Shown piece by piece: positions 1 through 6,566 of a DNA stretch of 11,400 nucleotides. Each line of letters begins with the position of its first letter. Positions within the stretch are counted from its first letter, which is position 1. A model generated the notes under the pieces. The model was not told where the DNA came from. It did no database searches and worked only from the letters and a program-made list of their open reading frames with translations. Source of the stretch: Alphaproteobacteria bacterium (GTDB lineage Bacteria > Pseudomonadota > Alphaproteobacteria > Micavibrionales > UBA2020); assembly GCA_018971405.1 (NCBI GenBank), contig JAGXAX010000023.1:1-11400 (forward strand). Reading direction: 5' to 3'. A program made the translations under genes and the position numbers.

Positions 1-78
1 GAACAGCAAAATTTTGCCCGAGCCGAGCAGCATCGCCCGCCGTGAAAACTCTTTCTGGCGCTCCGTATCGCGGTTCAT
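1..78 (-). CDS. mrdA: Penicillin-binding protein 2 (elongation transpeptidase), N-terminus only
   Basis: The gene begins at the ATG at 78-76 and runs off the left edge, so only 26 codons are visible. They read MNRDTERQKEFSRRAMLLG followed by the start of a hydrophobic stretch (SGKILLF). A short charged N-terminus with an R-R pair leading into one membrane anchor is typical of alphaproteobacterial PBP2. The known role of PBP2 is to cross-link lateral-wall peptidoglycan in the periplasm, working with RodA and MreBCD. The position directly after mreB, mreC and mreD on the same strand is the classic order and supports the call more than the short peptide does. Unusually, 200 bp of non-coding DNA separates it from mreD. 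The transpeptidase domain cannot be checked here. Confidence 0.8.
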   Translation of the reverse strand, partial: MNRDTERQKEFSRRAMLLGSGKILLF

Positions 79-278
79 GGAATGATCTTAAGCCAAAACC
101 GCGCGTCTTGGCAGCCCAAAAGACGCAGGCCTGCGGGCAAAATCCTGTTTCCGAAGCATGCAAGTATTTTGAGGCGAAAACTGTGTCTTTCGAGAACCGG
201 AGCGCAGCGTGCCTGAAGGCACGTGAGCACCGGAAGCGCAGAAAGGCGCGGTTTGCAGCCCAAAAGACGCCGCATGAT
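79..278. repeat. 200-bp non-coding, repeat-rich element between mreD and mrdA
   Basis: This gap inside the mre operon is built of repeats. A 16-bp direct repeat, GCAGCCCAAAAGACGC, occurs at 111-126 and 255-270. An imperfect hairpin spans 197-233, with CCGG ends, core GTGCC-TGAA-GGCAC and a few mismatches. A 9-bp inverted pair lies at 96-104 and 246-254, another 7-bp pair at 103-109 and 120-126, and a perfect 10-bp palindrome at 125-134. A 66-codon open frame on the minus strand crosses almost all of it, but the Cys/Arg/Leu-rich product resembles no protein I know and looks like translated repeat. I infer a dispersed intergenic palindromic element; family membership cannot be shown from one copy. 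Confidence 0.5.
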
Positions 279-806
279 TCAGGGCGGCTCCGGCCGGTCG
301 GACAGCGCGCGATAGACCGCCGCCAGCGGCAAGACGGACAGCGGGAACAGCAGGGCCGAAAGCGCGGCGGCGATCAGGACGGGCAGCAGCGGCATGCGCG
401 CGAGGGCGAGCAGCGAAAAAAGCAGCCACTGCACCGCGCCCGCCGCCAGTGCCTCCACGGCGAAACCCGCCCAGATCACCAGGAACGGCTGGCCGAGGAG
501 AAATTTGCGGTTGCGCGCCGTCACGGCCTGCGCCGCCACCAGCAAAAGCGCGGTCATGCCGGGCGGATAGCCTGACAAAAGATCGAGCACGAGGCCGAAC
601 GCGAAGACGCCGGGCGGCGGCGCGGTCGAAAGGATGCTCCAGTAATAGACCGCCATAAGCGCGAAAAAAGGCCGCACGCCGGCGAAGCCGGAAATGTCGA
701 GCGGCACCGCGCTGAGCAGCAGCAGCGCCGCGAGCGCAGCCAGCGCCAGCCCCCAGCGCCCGACTGTTCCCAGAAATTGCGTCCATCCTTCTTCGGAAGT
801 CATCAT
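279..806 (-). CDS. mreD: Rod shape-determining protein MreD
   Basis: This is a 175-residue, very hydrophobic inner-membrane protein. Likely membrane segments lie near residues 16-34, 45-60, 64-80, 83-96, 107-135 and 138-165, with a short polar Pro-rich C-terminus. The conserved MreD-like stretch LVLDLLSGYPPGM is at about 72-84. MreD belongs to the elongasome that positions peptidoglycan synthesis along the lateral wall, although its exact biochemical role is not known. It lies 27 bp after mreC; an AGGGA at 813-817 sits 6 nt before the ATG at 806. A second ATG follows at once (803), so the start is uncertain by one codon. Sequence conservation in this family is low; the assignment rests on hydrophobic pattern, size and operon position. 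Confidence 0.9.
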   Translation of the reverse strand: MMTSEEGWTQFLGTVGRWGLALAALAALLLLSAVPLDISGFAGVRPFFALMAVYYWSILSTAPPPGVFAFGLVLDLLSGYPPGMTALLLVAAQAVTARNRKFLLGQPFLVIWAGFAVEALAAGAVQWLLFSLLALARMPLLPVLIAAALSALLFPLSVLPLAAVYRALSDRPEPP

Positions 807-833
807 CCGGAGTCCCTGCTCAGGCGGCTGCGG

Positions 834-1745
834 TCACTGGCCGTCCTGCGGGGCGATGTCGCCGGTCGCCAGCGCCGGATTGAGCGCGGCATTGACGACC
901 TGGACATAGACCAGCCGGTCAAGGTCGGCGAGCGGCTTGACCCAGACGCCTTGCGCGCTCACGGAAACGATCGTGCCGACCGGCAGCCCCGCGGGCAGCT
1001 GCCCGCCGTCGCCGGAAGTCGCGACCTGCGTGCCGACGGTCATGCCGCTGTCGGGCGGCAGGCGCTCGAGCTTCATCAGGTCGCCGTTTTTACCCGCAAG
1101 AATGGCCTTGATGCGCGTGCCCTGCACGATCACCGGAATGTCGGAGTTCAGGTCGGTGATCAAAAGCACGCGCGACGCGTCCGCCCCGACCTCGACCACG
1201 CGCCCGACCAGCCCCTGTCCGGAGAGGACCGCGCTGTCCCTTTGCACATGGTCGCGCGCGCCGACCGGCAGCAGCACGCTTTTCACGAAGGTGCCGCCCG
1301 CGTCCGACACCACCCGCGCCGTGACGAACGACATCGCCGGATCGGCCTTGACGTTGAGGAGCTGGCGGAAGCTTTCATTCTCGGCCTTCATTTCCAGCGC
1401 CGCCTCGTACCACTTTTGCAGGCGGGCGTTCTCGGCCCTGAGGCGGGCGTTCTCGGCCTTGAGGTCCTGCAGCGACGCCACGCCGGAAATGTTGTCCACC
1501 AATCCCTCGACCGGCGCGGAGACGGCCGCCAGCACCGGCGCCGTCACGTCCATCACCGCGGTGCGCAGCCGCTCGACCGGCAGCGTGCCGGCGCGGTGCA
1601 GGACCATCAGCGTCAGGGAGAGCAAAATCAGCACCGCGGGGGTCGCACGCACCGTGACCGTCTTCAGCGGGACGGACTTGATGGCGGGCTTTTGCGGACG
1701 CTGTAACGACACAGGGATTCCCCAGAAATCTTCCTTACCTGCCAT
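834..1745 (-). CDS. mreC: Cell shape-determining protein MreC
   Basis: MreC is a bitopic membrane protein whose periplasmic part contacts PBP2 and helps activate the elongasome. The 303 residues show a short cytoplasmic N-terminus, one membrane helix (about 35-51), a coiled coil (about 88-130, with heptads LKAENAR, LRAENAR) and a beta-rich C-terminal domain. Family-typical segments include GLVGRVVEVG (178-187), ITDLNSDIPV (196-205) and LPAGLPVGTIV (250-260). It is shorter than E. coli MreC (about 367 residues), mostly at the C-terminus. The gene follows mreB after 61 bp and has no clear Shine-Dalgarno sequence before the ATG at 1745. The coiled-coil DNA holds a 21-bp tandem duplication. Confidence 0.96.
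   Translation of the reverse strand: MAGKEDFWGIPVSLQRPQKPAIKSVPLKTVTVRATPAVLILLSLTLMVLHRAGTLPVERLRTAVMDVTAPVLAAVSAPVEGLVDNISGVASLQDLKAENARLRAENARLQKWYEAALEMKAENESFRQLLNVKADPAMSFVTARVVSDAGGTFVKSVLLPVGARDHVQRDSAVLSGQGLVGRVVEVGADASRVLLITDLNSDIPVIVQGTRIKAILAGKNGDLMKLERLPPDSGMTVGTQVATSGDGGQLPAGLPVGTIVSVSAQGVWVKPLADLDRLVYVQVVNAALNPALATGDIAPQDGQ
1420..1461 (-). repeat. 21-bp tandem duplication inside the mreC coiled coil
   Basis: Two adjacent 21-bp units (1420-1440 and 1441-1461) differ at one base. Each encodes exactly one heptad of the coiled coil (AENARLR or AENARLQ-like), so gain or loss of a unit would keep both reading frame and heptad phase while changing the length of the rod. Confidence 0.85.
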
Positions 1746-1806
1746 TATAGCAGGAAATTCTTAACGAAAACAAGCGGAAATCTAGACAAGCCCATGAAAA
1801 GACTTG

Positions 1807-2850
<1,044 letters not shown>

Positions 2851-2870
2851 TTAAATACCTCTTCCCGCGC

Positions 2871-2887
2871 AACATGCCTTGCATGTT
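2871..2887 (-). promoter_or_regulatory. Perfect dyad in the mreB leader
   Basis: AACATGC-3 nt-GCATGTT is a perfect 7-bp inverted repeat 24 bp before mreB. A -10-like TATAAC lies just upstream on the same strand (2896-2901), which would place the dyad at the 5' end of the transcript. No good -35 accompanies it. The dyad could be an operator or a 5'-UTR hairpin; the regulator is unknown. Confidence 0.35.
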
Positions 2888-2922
2888 TCAACCATGTTAT
2901 ACACGGGAATCGACCCGGAAGC

Positions 2923-3060
2923 CTACTGTTTCGCTTTCATGCGCGGCTTTTCTTTATTGATCACATAAAGACGGATCTTGCCCTTGCCATCGCGGCGGCG
3001 GACGACTTTGTTCTTTTTGTCGCGGCTTTTCAGCGACTTGATGGATGATGTTTTTTTCAT
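2923..3060 (-). CDS. rpmJ: 50S ribosomal protein L36, Cys-free form with insertion
   Basis: This 45-codon gene encodes a very basic protein starting MKKTSSIKSLKSRDKKNKVV, then RRR, an insertion (DGKGKI) and RLYVINKEKPRMKAKQ. The pattern SLKS-x-K-x-R, VVRR, (R)(L/V)YVINK and P-R-x-KA-K-Q is that of L36, a small zinc-ribbon-like protein of the large subunit near 23S rRNA. All four zinc-binding Cys/His positions are missing, as in the zinc-independent paralogue type (YkgO-like). Compared with typical alphaproteobacterial L36 (about 41 residues), about five extra residues sit between the basic VVRRR and the YVINK strand. A GGAAG at 3068-3072 lies 7 nt before the ATG. It precedes mreB by 75 bp on the same strand. 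Confidence 0.88.
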   Translation of the reverse strand: MKKTSSIKSLKSRDKKNKVVRRRDGKGKIRLYVINKEKPRMKAKQ

Positions 3061-3146
3061 GGTCTTTCTTCCGATTTGTACTTCTGCAAAATTCGCAGCA
3101 CGCGCCGCGGACGGCGCCTGCTCATAATTTTTATCAACAGGGGTGC

Positions 3147-3175
3147 AACCTACTGATTGTTTTCGTTTCCGTCAA
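3147..3175 (-). promoter_or_regulatory. Possible promoter for rpmJ
   Basis: On the minus strand TTGACG (3170-3175) and TAGGTT (3147-3152) are spaced by 17 bp, about 85 bp before the rpmJ start. An overlapping alternative is TTGCAC (3143-3148) with TATGAG (3121-3126), 16 bp apart. Both are weak -10 matches; I cannot choose between them. Confidence 0.3.
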
Positions 3176-3231
3176 TAAACTTCTGGACGTTCGGTTGTTA
3201 ATTTTTCGTAATCTTTTAAAACGGCGGGAAT

Positions 3232-3260
3232 TTTACCGCACGCCAGGACTGTGGTACTGT
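3232..3260 (+). promoter_or_regulatory. Possible promoter for the secreted coiled-coil gene
   Basis: TTTACC (3232-3237) and TACTGT (3255-3260) are 17 bp apart, 47 bp before the ATG at 3308. This is a moderate match to a sigma-70 promoter. The rest of 3061-3307 is AT-richer, divergent intergenic DNA, with no other gene I can support. Confidence 0.3.
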
Positions 3261-3307
3261 GACAGCGGTCGTTTTGCTCAGGCTCCCTCAAAATTGTGAG
3301 ATAGATT

Positions 3308-3733
3308 ATGAAAAAATATACGCTCCTCCTGCTCGCCCTCGTCTGCGGCCTCCTCGCGCTCGCCGCCGCGCCGCGCTTTGCCCGCGCCGGGTTGTTCTCG
3401 TCGTACTTCTCCGACGACAAAACGGCGCCGAAGGCGGATGCCGCGAAATCCGCCGCGACGAAGCAACGGCCCGCCGCCATGAAAAAGCAAGAGGCGGAAG
3501 AGAATAAAGATATGGAGAAACGGCAGGCCGAGATGAAAAAGCAGATGGCCGAGCGGCAGAAAATGCAGCAGGCCGAAATGCAAAAGCAGATGGCCGAGCG
3601 GCAGAAAATGCAGCAGCGCCAGATGGAGCTGCAACGTGAGGTCGAGGAGAAGACCGCCGCCTACCGCCAGAAGCTGGCGGACTGGGCGCAAAAGGAGCTG
3701 CAGAAGGAACAGGCCGAGGGCAAGTTCAAATAG
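3308..3733 (+). CDS. Predicted secreted coiled-coil protein, unknown function
   Basis: I do not recognise this 141-residue protein. It begins with a clear Sec-type signal peptide: MKK, a hydrophobic core at 5-21, then an Ala-Arg-Ala site, giving likely cleavage near residue 27. Next comes a short Ala/Lys-rich linker, and from about 58 to the end a charged Gln/Glu/Lys/Met-rich helix that should form a long coiled coil. Two consecutive 15-residue units (E-M-x-K-QMAERQKMQQ-x) are almost identical in protein and DNA. It probably acts in the periplasm, perhaps as a structural or envelope-linked rod, but no domain supports a specific function. A poor ribosome site (GTGAG) precedes the ATG. It ends 4 bp from the stop of guaC on the other strand, with no terminator between them. 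Confidence 0.8.
   Translation: MKKYTLLLLALVCGLLALAAAPRFARAGLFSSYFSDDKTAPKADAAKSAATKQRPAAMKKQEAEENKDMEKRQAEMKKQMAERQKMQQAEMQKQMAERQKMQQRQMELQREVEEKTAAYRQKLADWAQKELQKEQAEGKFK
3527..3616 (+). repeat. Two-copy 45-nt tandem repeat in the coiled-coil gene
   Basis: Units 3527-3571 and 3572-3616 differ at only a few bases (GAGATGAAA against GAAATGCAA near the start) and each encodes 15 residues. A degenerate third start (RQMELQREVEE) follows. Near identity at DNA level suggests a recent in-frame duplication. Confidence 0.9.
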
Positions 3734-3737
3734 CGGC

Positions 3738-4742
3738 CTAATTCTTGACCACGAAGGTGGTGCGCTTGGAGAGCTGTTTCAGACTCGGCGCGCCCACATA
3801 GGTACAGGCCGAGCGAATGCCGCCGAGGATGTCCTGCACCGTATGCGCGACGTCGCCGCGGTAGGGGATGCGCACGACGCGGCCTTCGGAGGCGCGGTGC
3901 TTGGCGACGCCGCCGGAATATTTGTTCATCGCCGTCTCCGACGACATCCCGTAGTACTCGACGATATTGTCGGTCTTGTCGAGGTTTTTCAGCTGTTCAT
4001 CGCTTAAACTTTCCGTGTGTCCCGCGAGCATGCCGCCGAGCATGACGAAGTCCGCGCCCGCGCCGAAGGCTTTCGCCACGTCACCCGGCATCTTGCAGCC
4101 GCCGTCGGCGCAGATCATGCCGGAGAGGCCGTGCGCGGCATCCGCGCACTCGATGATAGCGGAGATCTGCGGATAGCCGACGCCGGTCATCGCCCGCGTC
4201 ATGCAGGCGGAACCGGGGCCGATGCCGACCTTGACGATGTCCGCGCCGGCGAGGATCAGCGCTTCCGTCATGTCGGCGGTCGTGACGTTGCCCGCCATGA
4301 TGACCTTGTCCGGATGGTGCGCGCGCACTTCCCCGATGAATTCGACGAAAGCCTCGGTATAGCCGTTGGCGACGTCGAGGCAGATCTTGTCGGCCCTGTT
4401 CCTTTCCAGCGCGGCCATCACCGCGTCGATCTTCTTCAGGTCCTCGATGCCGAAGGTGATGAAGGAAAAATCGCCCCTCACGCCCGCCTGCAGCTCCTCC
4501 GTCGTGTAATGCTTGTCGAGCGCGGTGAACATGCGGTGTCCGGCCAGCGCCGCCGCCATTCCGAGCGTGCCGACCGTGTCCATGTTCGCGGCGATGACGG
4601 GCACGCCGGAAATCTCGACGCCCGCGTGCGGCATTTTGAAGGTGCGGTTGAGATCGACCTCGGCGCGGGATTTCAGCCGCGAGCGCTTGGGGCGGATCAG
4701 GACGTCGTCGAAATCTAGCTTGCGGTCGGCTTCAATACGCAT
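3738..4742 (-). CDS. guaC: GMP reductase
   Basis: GuaC converts GMP to IMP and ammonia with NADPH, feeding guanine nucleotides back to the adenine branch. The protein reads as E. coli-type GMP reductase throughout: [20 protein letters not shown] at the start, AANMDTVGT (51-59), AGNVTT (150-155), the active-site loop [13 protein letters not shown] with Cys180 and Thr182, DGGC (213-216), [11 protein letters not shown] (232-242), [10 protein letters not shown] (263-272) and Glu286. There is no CBS insert, which separates it from IMP dehydrogenase. A GTG 21 bp upstream extends the frame, but GGAGAG (4748-4753) is 5 nt before the ATG at 4742, so I chose that, giving 334 residues. It follows mnmE by 120 bp and may have its own promoter. 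Confidence 0.95.
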   Translation of the reverse strand: MRIEADRKLDFDDVLIRPKRSRLKSRAEVDLNRTFKMPHAGVEISGVPVIAANMDTVGTLGMAAALAGHRMFTALDKHYTTEELQAGVRGDFSFITFGIEDLKKIDAVMAALERNRADKICLDVANGYTEAFVEFIGEVRAHHPDKVIMAGNVTTADMTEALILAGADIVKVGIGPGSACMTRAMTGVGYPQISAIIECADAAHGLSGMICADGGCKMPGDVAKAFGAGADFVMLGGMLAGHTESLSDEQLKNLDKTDNIVEYYGMSSETAMNKYSGGVAKHRASEGRVVRIPYRGDVAHTVQDILGGIRSACTYVGAPSLKQLSKRTTFVVKN

Positions 4743-4800
4743 GGTTTCTCTCCACTGGAACACACAACAAAAGACGCGCCGCGTCGCCGCCTTGCGTCCG

Positions 4801-4826
4801 TGAAACCTGTATTTTCGGGGGTTTCA
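4801..4826 (-). promoter_or_regulatory. Dyad in the guaC leader
   Basis: TGAAACC (4801-4807) and GGTTTCA (4820-4826) form a perfect 7-bp inverted repeat with a 12-nt loop, 58 bp upstream of the guaC ATG. With the promoter proposed at 4831-4859, the start of transcription would fall near 4824, so the dyad would be at the very 5' end of the RNA or overlap the start as an operator. Confidence 0.35.
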
Positions 4827-4830
4827 GCCA

Positions 4831-4859
4831 TGTATAAAGGGATTTACGGCCAAATGCAA
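4831..4859 (-). promoter_or_regulatory. Possible guaC promoter
   Basis: On the minus strand TTGCAT (4854-4859) and TATACA (4831-4836) are separated by 17 bp in the gap between mnmE and guaC. The -10 matches at 4 of 6 positions and the -35 at 3 of 6. It starts 4 bp into the mnmE-guaC gap (mnmE ends at 4863). Confidence 0.35.
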
Positions 4860-4862
4860 GCG

Positions 4863-6170
4863 TCACTTTCCGATGCAGAAGTCCTTGAAAATGCGGTCGA
4901 GAAGCGCCTCGACATGCACCCTGCCGGTGATCTGCCCCAGCGCGCGCAAGGAAAGGCGCAGGTCTTCGGCCGCCAGTTCCGGCAGGCCGGCGGCAAGCGA
5001 CCGCTCCAGCGCCGCGGCCGTTTCCTGCAGCGCGGCGCGGTGGCGCTCCCTTGTCAGCGACGGCCCCGCCTTTTTGCCGAACAGTCCGGAAACTTTTTCC
5101 GTCAGCGCCTTCAAAAGCGCGTCCATGCCCGTTCCGCTGACGGATGAAACAGGCAATGCCTTTTCAGGCGCGGCGAAATTTTTCAAGTCCGCTTTCGTCG
5201 CAACGACGATCGCGCCGTCGTCCACCAGCTTCCGCGTTTCCGCATCTGGCGCGCCCGTGCCGTCGAACAGCACGAGTTTGATGTCCGCCGCGCCGGCGAT
5301 CTTCTTCGCCCGCCGGATGCCTTCCGCCTCGACCTTGCCCGCCGCGTCGCGCAAGCCCGCCGTGTCGGCCAGAATGACCGGATAGCCGCCCAGATCGAGA
5401 TGCACCTCGACGATATCGCGCGTCGTGCCCGCCTCCTCCGAAACAATCGCCGCGTCGCGCCGCGCCAGCGCGTTCAGCAGGCTCGATTTCCCCGCATTGG
5501 GCGCGCCGACGATCGCGATCAGCACGCCGTTCCGCAAACGCTCGCCGCGGTGCCCGTCGTCGAGATGGGCGCGGATTTCCGATAGAAGTTTTCCGATCTC
5601 CGGCGTCAGCCCCGCCGCCACGCCCGCCGGCATGTCCTCGTCGGGAAATTCGATTTCCGCCTCCTGATGGGCGAGGATTTTTTGCAAACGTTCCGCCCAG
5701 CCTTCGTAAAGCCTGGCGAGATGCCCCGCCAGTTGTTCGAGCGCCTGCGTGCGCTGCGCCTCGGTTTCGGCGGCGACCAGATCCGCCACCGCTTCCGCCG
5801 CCGTCAGGTCCATCTTGCCGTTTTCGAACGCGCGGCGCGTGAATTCCCCCGGCTGCGCGAGCCTGCACTCCGGCTGGCGCGATAAAACGTCGAGAAACCC
5901 TTTCACCGTCGCCGCGCCGCCGTGGAGGTGATATTCCATCACGTCCTCGCCGGTGAAGCTCGCGGGCGCGGGGAAATAAAGCGCCATGCCCTTGTCGAGC
6001 AGCGCGCGCGTGCCGGGGTCGCGAAAACTGCCGAACGTCGCCTTGCGCGGCAACGGCACGGGGCGGTGCGTGAGATTTTTATAGGTGAGCAATGCGGCGG
6101 CGCCGGAAACGCGGATGATCGCCACGCCCGCGGGCGCGAGGCCGGACGCGACGGCGTAGATCGTCTCCAT
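4863..6170 (-). CDS. mnmE: tRNA uridine-5-carboxymethylaminomethyl GTPase MnmE
   Basis: MnmE, with MnmG, modifies the wobble uridine of several tRNAs in the cytoplasm, using GTP and a folate carrier. From the ATG at 6170 the protein has 435 residues: an N-terminal folate-binding domain (ETIYAVASG; GEDVMEYHLHGG at 74-85; QPGEFTRRAFENGKMDL at 106-122), a helical domain, an inserted G domain and the final helix. G-domain motifs are G1 GAPNAGKS (222-229), G2 GTTRD (248-252), G3 DTAG (269-272) and G4 TKAD (325-328), where Thr replaces the usual Asn. The C-terminal FCIGK with catalytic Cys432 is intact. A GTG one codon upstream is an alternative. The start shares its A with the stop of the preceding ferredoxin gene (TGATG), which implies translational coupling. 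Confidence 0.97.
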   Translation of the reverse strand: METIYAVASGLAPAGVAIIRVSGAAALLTYKNLTHRPVPLPRKATFGSFRDPGTRALLDKGMALYFPAPASFTGEDVMEYHLHGGAATVKGFLDVLSRQPECRLAQPGEFTRRAFENGKMDLTAAEAVADLVAAETEAQRTQALEQLAGHLARLYEGWAERLQKILAHQEAEIEFPDEDMPAGVAAGLTPEIGKLLSEIRAHLDDGHRGERLRNGVLIAIVGAPNAGKSSLLNALARRDAAIVSEEAGTTRDIVEVHLDLGGYPVILADTAGLRDAAGKVEAEGIRRAKKIAGAADIKLVLFDGTGAPDAETRKLVDDGAIVVATKADLKNFAAPEKALPVSSVSGTGMDALLKALTEKVSGLFGKKAGPSLTRERHRAALQETAAALERSLAAGLPELAAEDLRLSLRALGQITGRVHVEALLDRIFKDFCIGK

Positions 6171-6529
6171 CACGTTTCCCGCGCCTGCTTTTGTTCGGGG
6201 CGCAATTCCGTCTGTTCATCCGCCAGCAGCAGCCGCTCGACCGGCTTGCCGTTCAGCAGATGGCTCTGGATGATTTCTTCCGCGTCCTCGATCGTGTAGG
6301 GCGAATACCACGCGCCTTCCGGATAGATCACCATCGTCGGCCCGAGTTCGCACCTGTGCAGGCAGCCGGAATTGTTGATGCGGATGTCGTGCTCCAGCCC
6401 CAGCTCCTTGATGCGCGATTTCATGTAGTTGCGCAGCTTGTCCGCGCCCTTTTCCTTGCAGCAGCCGCGCGGATGCCCCGCCGGGCGCTCGTTCGAGCAG
6501 CAAAAGACGTGCGCTTTGTAATAGGCCAT
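6170..6529 (-). CDS. Thioredoxin-like [2Fe-2S] ferredoxin
   Basis: This 119-residue protein belongs to the thioredoxin-fold [2Fe-2S] ferredoxins, similar to the NuoE cluster domain and to Aquifex ferredoxin. It begins MAYYKAHVFCCSNERP and carries Cys10/11, Cys23/24, Cys56 and Cys60. The spacing C10-x12-C23-x32-C56-x3-C60 matches the four ligands of the Aquifex protein (9, 22, 55, 59, from memory), and GCLHRCELGPTMVIYPEG is the characteristic second-pair loop. It probably transfers electrons in the cytoplasm; its partner is unknown. The frame stays open 36 bp further upstream, but AGGGA (6538-6542) is 8 nt before the ATG at 6529 and homology begins there. It overlaps mnmE by one base and diverges from the YyaL-type gene. 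Confidence 0.9.
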   Translation of the reverse strand: MAYYKAHVFCCSNERPAGHPRGCCKEKGADKLRNYMKSRIKELGLEHDIRINNSGCLHRCELGPTMVIYPEGAWYSPYTIEDAEEIIQSHLLNGKPVERLLLADEQTELRPEQKQARET

Positions 6530-6566
6530 GGCGTGATTTCCCTGTTTCCTGTAAACTATCCGCAAT
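6530..6566. promoter_or_regulatory. 37-bp divergent intergenic region
   Basis: Only 37 bp separates the start codons of the ferredoxin gene (minus) and the YyaL-type gene (plus). On the plus strand a -10-like TAAACT is about 10 bp before the ATG at 6567 and there is no Shine-Dalgarno, which would fit leaderless translation. The minus-strand promoter would have to lie inside the start of the plus gene. No confident -35 is visible for either. Confidence 0.3.

Noticed and set aside
75..275. 66-codon open frame on the minus strand between mreD and mrdA
   Set aside because: It coincides with the repeat structures, has a Cys/Arg-rich composition unlike a folded protein, and overlaps the mrdA start codon; better explained as translated repeat DNA.
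325..327. TKAD instead of NKxD in the MnmE G4 motif (protein residues 325-328)
   Set aside because: Thr at this position occurs in other active GTPases of this kind, and all other motifs are intact, so it is not evidence of a defect. The coordinates given here are protein residue numbers, not bases.
3045..3299. 84-codon plus-strand frame before the coiled-coil gene
   Set aside because: It starts inside rpmJ on the opposite strand, has no ribosome site or recognisable motif, and covers the predicted divergent promoters.
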